Positions 34,319-46,546 of a DNA stretch of 64,000 bases are shown here, in pieces. The translations under genes were made by a program, and so were the position numbers. Numbering within the stretch: position 1 is the first letter of the stretch; every line of letters starts with the position of its first letter. The DNA comes from Miscanthus floridulus (taxonomy: Eukaryota; Streptophyta; Magnoliopsida; Poales; Poaceae). The stretch lies in NCBI RefSeq assembly GCF_019320115.1, contig NC_089581.1, positions 8,123,707 through 8,187,706 on the forward strand. The letters are read 5' to 3'. A model generated the notes under the pieces. The model was not told where the DNA came from. It did no database searches and saw nothing but the letters and a program-made list of their open reading frames with translations.

Positions 34319-36246
34319 ATAAGAATTAGGGCTCCACATTTAGAATTCCAGGGTGGGTTGTTAGCAGACTGGTGGGCTGTTAACAGGAAGGAGCCTGGTG
34401 GGCTGTTAGTAGGCCGAGGCCAGGGTGGTCACCGGGCCACCACCGGGCCTGCCACTAAAATGCGGGTCGTGTCGTGCCAGCCCACGTGCCTAGGGTGTGG
34501 CCCAGACATGGCTTGGTGCATCGGGCAGTGCCGGTCCGGGCCCGCTCAATATCAGGCCGGGCTGTACTTGGGCTGGGCCAAAAATATGGGCTTCATGACG
34601 GGCCGTCATGCCACGGGCGCCACTGCCCACTGGCCGGTCGGCCAGCTAGCCTCGCGGACCATGCACCGCCCAGGCCCGGCCCGGTCGATCGAGCACGACC
34701 GCCCCGCCCCCACCCCATGCATTCAGATCTGAGGAGAAACCGAGAAAGGCACAGGAAGGTTCACCCACCTGGCCTGGATTATTTCTCGTGACAGACATCC
34801 CCCGGCAAGCCGGCAAGTCACTCTCTGACTGCCAAGTGTCGTATATATAGCATGTTACTGAAAGCCTGAATACTAGATCTGTGTTAGGTGGCAGATAATA
34901 ATCAGAACTAACCACTAGCATTGTTAATTTGTTCCTCATCTTATCATGCATCTCGAAATAAAAAAAATGTTATGCAGAAAGAGATAAATATACATAGCAG
35001 ATCGTAAAAAAATTGTTCAGACATGCGAAAGTGCTTGATCATGCCCGGAATGCTCCAGCATATGAAAAGTCATTGATTGAGATCATAATGTATATCTAGG
35101 TGCATAAGGAAAGATTGTAGCGAGAAAAACAAAATGACTTATAACTTGAGACAGAGAGAGTAGATCATAAATTGCTTGCTTGATCCCGGATTGGAGTGAT
35201 TTTAACAGTGAATTTTGGGTGCAAAGGGTGTCTAGTAGATTGCCTTTTGGTTAGGTAGTTTTTTTTCAAAGGAAAATGCGTGAAGTTTAAAGCCGTTTTT
35301 TTGGCAAACATTTCTATGTTTCAGGTGTAATTTTGCAATTGTTTGACTATAGAAAGTTTGCAAATTTTGTCATTGTTTGACTATATAAAGTTTGGAAAGT
35401 ATTTTTTTGGTGTATACATGTAGAGCATGTGCTATCCTGACCATCCAAACACCACATCGAGATTTGTGCCTTCTCAATCAGTAGTGTAAAGCATTGGGGA
35501 GAGTAGTGTGAAGCATTGGGGAGAGTGAGCAGCACGAATCTCAAAGCGATATTCAACGGTGAAGATAGAACATGTTGAGCATGTATATGCTGCAATATGT
35601 TTTCGTAAAGTTTGAAATGGTCTCCTACGTACTTGTTGGTTGTTTAAGGTTGCTGTATGAAAATCTAGGCACTTATAATAACTCCCTTAATTGTTGTAAA
35701 AAAAACTCAAGGGCACAGAGGGCAGGGATTCACAAACACCTCGTCATCGGTGGAGAGCGGACTGACGGAGTGGCACTCCTCGTCGTCGGTACGGTGGGGA
35801 CACGAACGTCGCGGGCTTAATTTGCTCGTCCTGCAGATGGCATCCACGGCGGTGCTCCGATCCAATCCCGGGATCATCACCCAGGTCGCGACCAGCCGGC
35901 GCTAACGAATGGAAGAGAGGAGACATCCCGATCCCTTGAAGTGAAGCATCGCGGGACAGGACAGCTTCGATGGCCATGTCGCAGCCTCGCAGGGAGTCGA
36001 GTTGTTCGAGGACCATCAACCAGCTCGGGGCTAGAGATTAGGGTTCATGATGTGGTTCAACGCGCGATGGATCAGGTTTCTTCTGACGTGGCGTGGAGCA
36101 GGTCATCCACGTGGAAGGAAGGCGGCCAGGGCCAGGTGCACCGTACGTACGTGAAGAGTCCATCCATCATCGTCCATCGCTCATTATGCACCCCCGGCCA
36201 ATCCACTGGCCCGATTATTGCACGATTCAGAGAAAGAGATCTACCC
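34319..36246. other. No gene recognised
   Basis: 34355-34410 has three copies of a GGTGGGCTGTTAG-type unit. A GGGCCGGGC-rich stretch to 34720 resembles non-coding parts of grass hAT-like elements. 35465-35520 has two copies of AAGCATTGGGGAGAGT. 35300-35395 holds a near-duplicate of TTGTTTGACTATAGAAAGTT. No protein is recognised. Confidence 0.45.
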
Positions 36247-37245
36247 ATGGCGGCGCTGCCGTCGACGCGTGCTGCGCCGATCCGAAGGTTCATCTACCTC
36301 ATCGTAAGCGGCGGCAATGACAGCCACACGCTGCTCTGCACCGCATCCACACGAGCCCTCTGTTCGCGGCGGGTGTGGGCGTGGGCGTACGCGCACAAGA
36401 GGCGCCGACCGCTACCCTGCCGCGACCGTTGGCGCGCTTCGACTTCGCCGCCGGCCGGCAGTTCCTCCCGCTGGGCCGCGGCGTGGAGAAGATAGTCAGC
36501 GTGGACAGGAACCGGCACACCGTCATCTTCGACAAGCGGACTGAATCAGTGCGCGCCGGGCCCGACGCTCGCCACGTCAAGTGGCCCGCCCACGGGGACA
36601 CGTGGGCCGAGGCCGGCGGCAGGCTCTACCACCTTGGCCGCCGCCCCGGGTACGAGGAGCAGCAGTGCCTCGACTTCGAAGCCCTGACCTACGACCGCTA
36701 CCGTCAGGACTGGTTCTGGAGCCTCCTCCCCTCACGCCGTTTGAGAGCTACATGCATTTCTGCATGTTCATACACTCGTTCGCCGATGCCGGCGCCGGCG
36801 AAGCAGGCGCGGGGGCCGCCTCGGCAATCAGGAAGGCGACTGGGCGCTGCCCTTCCGTGGACGCGACCAGTACGTCGCCGTCGCCGACTACGGCCTGTGG
36901 TTCGGCTTCACCGACGACCGAGAGTCCGACCTTTGCGCGGTCGACCTGAACGTCGCCGGTAGGCCGGCGTGCCGGCACGTCTGGGCCAACGTCGACGGCC
37001 ACGCGGACGGCAATTGGTTGGACTTGGAGTTCTCCTACCTCTCGTACCTGGGCAGCGGCAGGTTCTGCGTGACCAGGTTTGTCAGGGAGACGGACAAAGA
37101 CGGGCGCCACATCAGGACGGGCGTCGTGACGGCGGTGGAGGCCGCGCGCGCCCCCGCCTCGGCCACCGGTGAGATGCAAATGGTCAGGCGGGCGTCCGTG
37201 CGCTACCACAGCCCCGATTGCTTTTGGCCTTGTTGGGCGTATTGA
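36247..37245 (+). pseudogene. Frameshifted member of a large grass protein family of unknown function
   Basis: ATG at 36247 gives MAALPSTRAAPIRRFIYLIV. Homology then moves to another frame (LHRIHTSPLFAAG, RPLARFDFAAGRQFLPLGRG, HTVIFDKRTESVRAGPDARH, LDFEALTYDRYRQDWFWSLL), then FESY in a third. It ends DYGLWFGFTDDRESDLCAVD ... YLSYLGSGRFCVTRFVRETD to a stop at 37243-37245. The block order, including FEALTYDRY, GLWFG, LGSGRFCVxRF and RYxxxxxxxW, is that of uncharacterised beta-propeller-like proteins expanded in grasses. At least three frameshifts (near 36335, 36728 and 36830) disable it. The part between FESY and DWALPFRGR is also shortened. Confidence 0.7.
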
Positions 37246-37648
37246 TGCGCGTCTGCCTAGCTTGTTTGGAATGCTCATATGCATGGGGATGTCTTAAGCT
37301 CTGAACGAACTTGTGTCGTGTTTTGCCTAAAGATCTTGTGCATGGCGCCAACCAGCCGGAATTCACTGTAGCAGGCTGAAATTCACTGTATCCACTCTCA
37401 CACAGATTCATCCAGATTTCTCCCAGCGAATAGGGCCATGTGTTTTCTTTGATTTTTCATCCCCGTACGATTGCCTGAAGCCCTGAATTTGTGCTCAGTT
37501 CTGTGCAAAATCTTGAGCACAAACGAATGTGTTTGCTTTTGATTGAGGTAGCAATAGCATGTACTAGTGAGTATCTCGCGCGTTACCGCGGGGAAGTGTT
37601 GCAGACTGAGTAAGGAAGAAGTCTGAAAAATTATAGCGGCTAAGAGGA

Positions 37649-37650
<2 letters not shown>

Positions 37651-37725
<75 letters not shown>
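37651..37725. repeat. (AT)n microsatellite, about 75 bp
   Basis: Uninterrupted AT dinucleotide run. It also creates a spurious YIYI-rich reading frame on the minus strand. Confidence 0.95.
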
Positions 37726-37727
<2 letters not shown>

Positions 37728-37954
37728 TGTATTTTTCCTACACGCGCAAGTAGCTACTCCTACCAAAAATATACATAGCCGTGGAGGGTCGCAGAAGCTA
37801 ACGGGTTGACAAAGTTGACCCGATTGTACTACCGTCGGTATGTATATAACAGACACGCTTCTTTTGCGGATCCATATACGTGAAAAAAATCTGGAGAGGA
37901 GCGGATGCATGGCAACTGTCGTACATATGTTTAGTGGAATAAATAAAATAGTAT

Positions 37955-38390
37955 ATACGCTGCACAGTCTCTGTATATACTTTTTGAATGAGAGTATATA
38001 TATACTTTTTGGATGGAAGTATATACTGATACATTTTTGAATGGGAGTGTATATATACATACTTTTTTTTAGAAGAGTATATACGTACATACTTTTTGGA
38101 TGGGAGTTTTCTCGTCATGAAAGGAGATATACATGTCTGTTACATACTGTAAAACCTTATAAGGAGCATGCGTGCTAGTGGAAGTACCATCCATTCCGCA
38201 GTGGGCGGACATAAATTATTCTACACACTAGTATGAACACATACACGTTTATGCGTGAAGCGTATATGTTCAAATTCTAAGGATAGTATGATAATATACA
38301 CATGTTTAACGGGAAGTATACGGCGACATACATGTTTAACAGGAGTATGACGACATACATCTTTATGGGAGTAGGTGTGCTTAACATAGA
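37955..38390. repeat. Diverged tandem repeats (TATATACTTTTTGAATGGGAG and ACATGTTTAAC units)
   Basis: From 37970 to 38110 a unit of about 32 bp built on ATACTTTTTGGATGGGAGT occurs four to five times. From 38296 to 38375 units of about 32 bp built on ACATACATGTTTAACAGGAG occur three times. Both are consistent with replication slippage. No gene is seen. Confidence 0.6.
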
Positions 38391-39045
38391 CTGCAACAGC
38401 GATCTGGAACAAATGGCCGAGGGCGGGGCGGCCACACAGATCCAGTGCGGAAAGGGAGACGTGGCCGGCTGCTGGAAAACGGAACCTGCAGCACAGCACG
38501 CACGGACGGAGGCAGGCAGCGTCGTCCCACGAGACCGCGACAGCACGCGTGGACGGAGGCGTAGGGGTCGGGCGATCAGTCGGGGTCGGAGTCCAAGGCG
38601 TCGTCGGAGAGGGAGTGGCCGCAGCCCGGAGTCAGTGTGCGGGGATGGGGAGCCGGACGCGGAGATGCTCCGCTGTAACTTGAGCTCGTCGCCTTCGTCG
38701 TGGGCGGCGGCAGCGTGAGCTCTTGCAACCCCGGCAGCGTGGCGGCGTGGTGCAGGGCTGGGGGCTCGCGAACCGCGCGAGCACGTCGGCGACGCACCGG
38801 AGCGCTCGGAAGTTGGTGGCGAGCACGTCTGCGAGGTGCGCGCGGTCGTCAGTTGAGACGCGCAGCAGATCCCGGCGGTCCCAGCACAGCGCGGCCGCCG
38901 GCGACGGCCGAGGTAAACGGCGGCGCACGGGAAACCTGCGAGGCGAAGCCTCCGCGACTTGAACTGGAAAATTTGGGATCTCTTTCGATGGGCGGGAAAA
39001 ATATAAGCGTTGGAAGCCGCTAATTTCGGATCTCCCGATGGCTGA
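38391..39045. other. GC-rich sequence, no assignable gene
   Basis: Both strands are open for hundreds of bases because the sequence is GC-rich. A minus-strand segment (LLRVSTDDRAHLADVLATNF, about 38870-38815) has a protein-like look and might be a captured exon, but I do not recognise it. Confidence 0.35.
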
Positions 39046-39776
39046 GACTGTCTCCAACAGACTACCCAAACCGCGACCCATCCGCATTTTAGGTAGCGCA
39101 CAGTACTTTTACGTAGAAAAATCATCCTCCAACGGACTACCCAAACACGGCAGCCATTTTGCCTCCGACGAAACACGGGACGCAAATTTGCGTCCTCCCT
39201 CGTTCCTTTGCGTCTCCTCCGGCGGGTCCCACCACCACAAGCTCGGGGACGACCGGAGCAGGGGCGGAGCTCGGGGACGACCGTCGCCAGGGCCGAGCTC
39301 GCCCGCGCTGGGACGGAGCGCGCCGGGGCGGAGCTCGCCCGTGCCGAGGCGGAGCGCGCCGGGGCCGAGCTCGCCGGGGCGGAGCTCGCCCGCGCCGGGG
39401 CGGAGCGCGCCGGGGCCGAGCTCGCCCGCGCTTGCGTCTCCTCCAGCGGGTCTCACCACCACGAGCTCGGGGACGACCGGAGCCGGGGCGGAGCTCGCCC
39501 GCGCCGGGGCCGAGCTCGCCGGGGCGGAGCTCGCCCGCGCCGGGACGGAGCTCGCCCGCGCCGGGACGGAGCGCGTCGGGGCCAAGCTCGCCCGCGCCGG
39601 GGCGGAGCGCGCCGGGGCCGAGCTCGCCGGGGCCGAGCTCGCCGGGGTGGAGGTTTGCGTCCTCGGTTGCGTCCTCGGTTGGAAAATGGGAGTTTTGTCT
39701 GCTTATCCATTCTACTGTGCGTGACCCAATCTACCGAATAGGTCTCACGTTTAGGTCTTCGTCGTTGGAGACAGTC
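39046..39776. mobile_element. TIR-bounded element filled with GC-rich minisatellite
   Basis: The left end GACTGTCTCCAAC and the right end GTTGGAGACAGTC are perfect 13-bp inverted repeats, flanked by TGA on both sides (39043-39045 and 39777-39779). The interior has two copies of a module starting GCGTCTCCTCC (39210 and 39432) and many 15-30-bp units of GCTCGCCGGGGCGGAGC type. Three overlapping plus-strand frames of 177-228 codons and minus-strand frames exist only because the repeat lacks stops. It is a non-autonomous DNA element; the superfamily is not certain. Confidence 0.7.
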
Positions 39777-39779
39777 TGA

Positions 39780-40240
39780 GGGGCGGCGGGGTGGATGATG
39801 ACCGCATCTAAATAAAATAAATAAATTAATAATTAATTAAATATGGCTTTGTATACCGTATACTCCTAACGAGTAGCGATGTGTACGTTGTGATCCGATA
39901 AGACTGCGCCTCTCTCCGTGACTCGGTGGGAGTAGCTACACACGCGTGTAGAAAGGAATTTTCATATATATATATATAATTGACCAATCAAAATTATATT
40001 AGATTTAAAAAAACATCTCCCACTGAGAGTCGTCAACCATTGTGCACCCAGAAAAATACACACAGAAATTCGTCTACATTAAAATCAAGGGCTAATAAAC
40101 CACCCAAAACAAATCCGACGGTTGTTGTTTGAGGTGTGATGGCAGGCTTCTCACCCCGTACCCTCCGTCTCACGCCTCGCGACCAGATCACCAAAGACCG
40201 CGCGCCGACCACCTTGGAACTAGCGCCGCCTCTCTTTTTC
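39780..40240. other. AT-rich spacer, no gene recognised
   Basis: Contains AATAAATTAATAATTAATTA-type runs and a short (AT)n run near 39965. Nothing coding is seen. Confidence 0.6.
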
Positions 40241-42204
40241 AGCTAGAATAGGTGACATAAGAGATTGAAGTGGGGTAGGATTCTGAGGTATGCCTCACAA
40301 AAATGGATGAAGATTGAGATGTGCAAAATGATATTGGGTAAAGATTGCACAGAGTAACCCCCAGAGCTCCAACAGATCCCTCAAAAATGGGTGAACAGGA
40401 AATCCTAACCCGCGCCAGAAACAGTCCTCGAATACCACTGCTTCGTCAGTATGGGGTGTTGGGAAGGACTCACCGAGGGCTGGCCGCCATCCGACGGTAG
40501 CATGGTCAGGGAGAACGCCAGCTTCCACCAATCTGTTTAGCTCCGCTTCTCCTGTTCGCGACGACACCCACTCCTCGTCGTGTTGGGCCACGACGCTCGT
40601 CTTCTTGGGACTAGTCTTCTTCGATTTCGCAGCTCCTTTCTTCGGTGCCATCTCCTAGATCTGGTTAGGGTTTGGCGGCGGAGGCTAATGTGGTTGCGGA
40701 TTCGGCGGTGCGAGAGATGAGGAGGAAGATAAAGTGAAAAAGGTAGAAACAGGGTATGCGGCGGCACTGTTATATAGGACTTTCCCCACTGTTCCGCATT
40801 CAAGGGTTTTTTAGGAATCGTTCCCGCGATCTGCGTCGCTCTGATTTCTTCGATGTGGCCTATGGGCCGTTACCTGGGCTTCTGCACAACCGCAGCCCAT
40901 GTCGCTCATTTATCGCTGCCATCAGTTGCTACTCGCTGAAATATCGTCGACTTCTCAGTTATTTATTGAGGCTCAGTAACCGACATTGTACAGCCATTAC
41001 TCCGGTTTTTTCTCCACGGTTTGATTTCTCCGATGACTCCGCCTGTAGCTCGGGGACTGGCTGCCTCCTTCGCTGATCTTTGATTGTTTTTCTGTTTCTA
41101 ACCCTGGCACCACGTGACTGCGTCACCTACTATCAGGCTCAGAGACTAAGTGGGCACACTTCACCTTGCGGTGAATGTGTTTTGTCTCTTTTTGGGCCAC
41201 GCCCGGGGACTGGCTGTCTGCTCGGCTGGTTTTCTACTATTCTTCTAGTTTCTGACCCTAGCACTATATGACTACATCATCTGCTGTCAGGTTCGGGGAC
41301 TAAGTGGGCACACTTCACCTCGCGATGAGTGTGCGTGATTTTTTCTCGAAGACTACATACCTATAGAAGAAGATTGACTCCTACTACTTTGTTCGGACTT
41401 TAAGTGGGCACACTTGGTCCACTGCAAAGAAATTTTTATTTCTGAATTTGAGCTCCTTACACCCTTATGGCAAGCCGTACTTGGGTCACGCTGCTCGACG
41501 ACAGTTCACGCTGCTCGGCGATAGTTCACACTGCTCGGCAATTCATCACGGTGGTTGGACCATGAGTTTGACTACTCGGCGATGGTTCACGCTGCTCGGC
41601 GATGGTTCATGCTGCTCGGCAATTCATCACGGTGGTTGGACTATGAGTTTGACTGCTCGACGTTATTCGCACCGGCTCGGACGAGCTCAAAATGGCGTTG
41701 CACAATGGGTACAAGGCGCTCGGGGACTAGCTGTGGGGTGTACGACCCCGGATACCCATGGCAGGCCACATGGGCTACGCCTCTAGGGGTGGCTCAGCCC
41801 ATAAGACGAAGCCTTATGGGGCACAACTCTGCTCGGCGCCTTCCGTAAGACACCAGGAAGATATCCAGAAGATACTATGAGATCTGTTAGGATATGTATG
41901 ATCCCTAGATTCTTGTAATCAGTTATTACTTTCCGGTTATCTCTCATATCTAACCGACTTGTAACCCTACCTCTCGGACTATATAAGGCCAACAGGGACC
42001 CCCTCCAAAATTACAGCATATCATACGATAGCTAATACAAACCAACAGATCACAGGAGTAGGGTATTATATCATACTAACAGCCTGAACCTGCCTAACTC
42101 GTGTGTCTCTGTTGCCTTCTTGTTCTTGATCTCACGCTCCTTTGCCGATCAATCTACCTTCATGGGATACCCCTCGGAGGACAACCAATGATATTCTGTC
42201 GACA
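40240..42204 (+). mobile_element. Gypsy element A, 5'-truncated (antisense ORF, 3' region, 3' LTR)
   Basis: Only the 3' part is present: an antisense PF04195-like frame (40651-40295), a 3' untranslated region with several GGGGACTAAGTGGGCACACT units, a CTCGGGGACTAGC stretch just before the LTR, then the LTR at 41732-42204 (473 bp, TGTGGGG...GTCGACA). The left truncation point is near 40240-40260 and imprecise. The right flank is Copia pol sequence, so the element or what remains of it sits against that older element. Confidence 0.7.
40295..40651 (-). pseudogene. Antisense ORF of Gypsy element A (PF04195-like, putative gypsy-type transposon domain)
   Basis: It starts MAPKKGAAKSKKTSPKKTS, then EAELNRLVEAGVLPDHATVG, DEAVVFEDCFWRGLGFPVHP and FLRDLLELWG. 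After this the frame slips, giving a short unrelated tail (LLCAIFTQYHF) where relatives read the equivalent of LCxLxPNSxLH. It is opposite in strand to its LTR. Function unknown; such antisense ORFs are known extra genes of some grass Gypsy elements. Confidence 0.72.
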
Positions 42205-42473
42205 CTAATCTTATCCACTAGTCTATTCGTGGCATCGTTGATGAGATCATCAAAGAGCTGTCTGTGAAGAGGCACCATTTTGTAACACTCCCCCTTGATC
42301 GAATCTTTCTTGAGATCAATGCAGCTATAAGGTGAGATTTCCAAAAAAAAGCCTATGAAAAAAATCTGAGGAATATATGGATATGCCATAAAAACTCTTT
42401 TGAACCTTATTAGAAAATAAGGAGAAAATAGCATATTTATTTGTGAAAACCTTTTAAGAAAAATATGAGGAGC

Positions 42474-45400
42474 TGTGGGGGATATACCCCCGGGTACCAC
42501 AAGATGGTACATGGGCTGCACCATCCGAGGTGGCCCGGCCCGTAAGATCGAGGCGTGCACAGCAAGATTATAAGTTGTACTAGATATTGTAATAGTACCA
42601 AATAGGATACTTTACTTGTAACTCTCCTCCTCCAGACTATATAAGGAGAGGCAGGGGTCCCCCTTAGGGAGGACAAGAGATCTCACCCTAGATCAATACA
42701 AATAACAGAGCACAAGACGTAGGGTTTTACGCCACACTGGCGGCCTGAACCTGTATAAATCTTGTGTCTTGTACCTCTGTAACTATCTGGTTCCTGATTA
42801 CATGCACTGTCTACCGATAATCTACCACCACGGGCACCCCCTCGGTGGACTACCGACCATATTTCGTCGACAGTGACGCGCCAGGTAGGGGTCCCCTTTT
42901 AGGGGTTGTGCGTGCTGATCTTCCGGTGAATCAGATGGGATCCTCTTTATCAACACCACCCATGGTGACTTCAGCTGCCGCAGTGATCTGTCCCAGTCAA
43001 GATCGATCCCGACGTTCAGCCTCCGCCGAGCTCCGACCACCAGACCACGTCCCGAGCGGCTCTGCCAAGCTCCGACCACCAGACCACCAGACCACGTCCT
43101 GAGCTGTGGGGGTATTAACCCCTATACCCTTATGGCTATGATTGGGCCGACCCAGATCGGTGGGTCCGGTCCACCAAAAGACAACGTGTGGCCCGGTTAA
43201 CCTGATCGGAGTCCCGCGCAAGGAGTCAAGATGGATTTGGCAATCAATCAAGATCCTGGTCGGTTAGAATAGGAATCCTTATCCGACCACATATGGCAAT
43301 TGTAACTGGCTAGGATTAGTTTCCAGATCTGTAACCCTGCCCTCGGACTATATAAGGTGGGTAGGGGACCCCTCTAAAAATCATCTCTCATTGACATACA
43401 GCAATACAAATCAGACGCAGGACGTAGGTATTACGCCTTCTTGGCAGCCGAACCTGGATAAAACCTCGTGTCTTTCTTGTGTCACCGTCTTGTTTGTGGC
43501 TTGCGCATCTGTCTACCGACAATCTACTACCTTGGGCATACCCCTAGGTAGACTACCGACCATATTTCGTCGACAGTGGCGCGCCAGGTAGGGGTCTCCT
43601 TTTAGGGGTTGTGCGTGCTGATCTTCCAGCGAATCAGATGAGATTCTCTTTATCAACACCACCCGTGGTGACTTCAGCTGCCGCGGTGATCTGTCCCAGT
43701 CAAGATCGATCCCGGCGTTCAGCCTCCGCCGAGCTCCGACCACCAGACCACGTCCTGAGCGGCTCCGCCAAGCTCCGACCACTAGACCACCAGACCATGT
43801 CCCGAGCGACTCCGCCGAGCTCCGACCACCAGACCACGTCCCGAGCGCTCCGCCGAGCTCCGACCACTAGACCACGTCCCGAGCGGCTCTGCCAAGCTCC
43901 GACCACCTCGACCACCAGACCACGTCGCAATGATGATCGCCACGAAGAATGGCGCTATGACAACCGCGACCACCGTCACGACAGGTCGAAAGCTCGAGGA
44001 CTGGACAACTTCATCATCGCCGACCAGATTTCTATCCAAAGATAAGTACACTTCTAATATTTATATTTAATAAAATTTTCATTACGACGTTTCTCCACAA
44101 CGTCCTTGTCATGATTATTCTTCAAATAACATTTGTCCATGTATACAATCTTAAATATAACATACAACTATACTTAATGCAAATCCTCGACCAGTCGTGT
44201 TGACGCTCGATGTCTCTAGAAAAGGCCCTGTCTCTAGCTCCTCCCTACACGTGCACGAGCGTCTGCCCTTTGCGTTATGGGTGGTCGGCAGTGGCTCCTT
44301 AGCGACGCTTTGTTCATCCTACACGTGCACGGGCTTCGTGCCTTGCGTTATGGTTAACGGGCTAGCTAGGACTGGAGACTCAGCTGCATACTAACTGGTC
44401 GGACAATTTATATTAAGTATAAACACAAACTTCACATTAACACTGATGTCTACAAAGCACCAACTGCTTTATCACATCATGCTCATGACTACTGAGCGTT
44501 ATTTCTTTATCGCTGATTTTTTCTCCATAAATTATTATTTTGTACATCATGTACTACCATTCTACATATTTATATTGCAGGAATTTCAAGCTATGTTCGG
44601 GGACTTTGTCGCTCGCTTCTCGACCTACGCTCGGGGACTGCCTCGATCACTCTCTGACCATGGCTCGGGGACTTCGTCGCTCGCTCCTCGACCTGCGCTC
44701 GGGGACTGCCTCGATCACTCTCTGACCACGGCTCGGGGACTTTGTCGCTCGCTTCTCGACCTATGCTCGGGGACTACCTTGATCACTCTCCGACCACAGC
44801 TTGGGGACTTCGTCGCTCGCTCCTCGACCTGTGCTCGGGGACTACCTCGACCACTCTCCGACCACAGCTCGGGAACTTTGCGTCTCAACTACATGCGACT
44901 GGCGACTCGCATACAGTTAGGATATTCTTTCTCGTTTAGACCTTGCTACAAGGCTCATACCTCACCTTCTAGCAAGCTCGGGGACTACATCGGTATGATG
45001 CACCTACCGGTGCATCTCGTATCGCATGTACGATGATTGGATTCTCAACTTAACTAGGAATTCTTTTTAGACCCTGGCACCACGTGCCTACGTCACCTAC
45101 TACCAGGCTTGGGGACTAAGTGGGCACACTTCACGTTGCGGTGAATGTGCTTGTTTTTTGACCACTACGCCTCTGATGATCAAAGATGCTACACTTCAAG
45201 ATGCACTTACATTTCTTTTTAGAAATACAAGTGGGCACACTTCCCAGGATGGAAATCTTTTTCTTTTTTTTAAGAGCACCATACATTCTTCGGACAACCT
45301 ACTTCTTCGACGACAACGGTGGTTGGAGATGTCAAGAACTCAAGCCTCACTATTCGGAGAAGGTTAAAATGGCATGTCGCATCAGAATACATGGCGTGCA

Positions 45401-46546
45401 TTTCGTATTGATTGTACGGCGATTGGATTCTTAACTTCAGTAGAAATTCTTTTTAGACCCTGGCACCACGTGCCTGCGTCACCTACTACCAGGCTCGGGG
45501 ACTAAGTGGGCACACTTCACCTTACGGTGAATGTGTTTATTTAATCGACCCCTAAGCTTTGATTGATTGTCAGGATTACTATCGTGCTCGGGAACTGTCC
45601 CGACCACTGCTCGGAGACCGCTCTCCTCGGCTACATGTGATTTGTACTCACATATAGTTGAGAGACATTTACTTAGACCTTGCTACAAGGCTCATACCTC
45701 GCCTTCCAGCAAGCTTGGGGACTACATCGGTACGATGCACCTGCCGGTGCATTTCGTATCGCCTGTACGACGATTGGATTCTCAACTTAACTGGGAATTC
45801 TTTTTAGACCCTAGCACCACGTGCCTACGTCACTTACTACCAGGCTTGGGGACTAAGTGGGCCCACTTCACCTTGCGGTGAATATGTTTGTTTTTTGACC
45901 CCTACGCCTCTGATGATCAAGGACGCTACGCTTCAAGACGCACTTACATTTCTTTTCAGAAATACAAGTGGGCACACTTCCTAGGACGGAAATCTTTTTC
46001 TTTCTTTTTAAGAGCACCATACATTTTTTGGACAACCTACTTCTCCGACGACAACAGTGGTCGGAGATGTCAAGAACTCAAGCCTCACTGTTCGGAGAAG
46101 GTTAAAATGGCGTGTCGCATCAGAATACATGGCGCTCGGGGACTAGCTGTGGGGGATATACCCCCGGGTACCACAAGATGGTACATGGGCCGCACCATCC
46201 GAGGTGCCCTAGCCCATAAGATCGAGGCGTGCACAGCAAGATTATAAGTTGTACTAGATATTGTAATAGTACCAAATAGGATACTTTACTTGTAACCCTC
46301 CTCCTCCAGACTATATAAGGAGAGGCAGGGGTCCCCCTCAGGGAGGACAAGAGATCTCACCCCAGATCAATACAAATAACAGAGCACAGGACGTAGGGTT
46401 TTACGCCACACTGGCGGCCTGAACCTGTATAAATCTTGTGTCTTGTGCCTCTATAACCATCTGGTTCCTGATTACACGCACCGTCTACCGATAATCTACC
46501 ACTACGGGCACCCCCTCGGTGGACTGCCGACCATATTTCATCGATA
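42474..46546 (+). mobile_element. Complete non-autonomous Gypsy-like LTR element B (4073 bp)
   Basis: 5' LTR 42474-42872 and 3' LTR 46148-46546 are both 399 bp (TGTGGGGGATATACCCCC...). By hand count they differ at about 18 sites. GGAGC flanks both ends (42469-42473 and 46547-46551). Each LTR has a TATATAAG promoter (about 42639 and 46313). The interior has no gag or pol. It has tandem GACCACCAGACCACGTCCCG units (43730-43920), GCTCGGGGACTNCNTCGATC-like units (44595-44880) and two copies of a longer block (about 45055-45400 and 45785-46120). It must rely on proteins from other elements. An extra LTR (43105-43575) lies in its 5' part. Confidence 0.9.
43105..43575 (+). mobile_element. Extra LTR (C) inside element B followed by a second leader
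   Basis: A 471-bp LTR (TGTGGGGGTATTAACCCC...TTTCGTCGACA) is clearly different from B's own LTRs and nearer in length to LTRs A and E. It is preceded by B's leader (42873-43104, starting GTGACGCGCCAGGTAGGGGT). It is followed by a second, very similar leader (43576 onward, starting GTGGCGCGCCAGGTAGGGGT). The preceding TGAGC is not repeated after it, so it is not a simple solo-LTR insertion. Confidence 0.85.

Noticed and set aside
33899..34329. Long Arg/Gly/Ala frames in the 33.9-34.3 kb region
   Set aside because: Minisatellite units without stops; the tail looks like an LTR end, not a gene.
37398..38090. 230-codon minus-strand frame
   Set aside because: It runs through a 75-bp AT microsatellite (YIYIYI) and diverged tandem repeats; no conserved protein.
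38277..39185. 302-codon frame on the minus strand
   Set aside because: It spans unrelated sequence (tandem repeats, GC-rich block and the edge of the TIR element), has no recognisable domain, and competing frames are similarly open.
39038..39779. Overlapping frames of 177-228 codons (plus strand) and 158 codons (minus strand)
   Set aside because: They lie in a GC-rich minisatellite that has no stops in any frame. Residues are repetitive Ala/Gly/Arg/Pro/Ser and all frames are equally open, so this is composition rather than genes.
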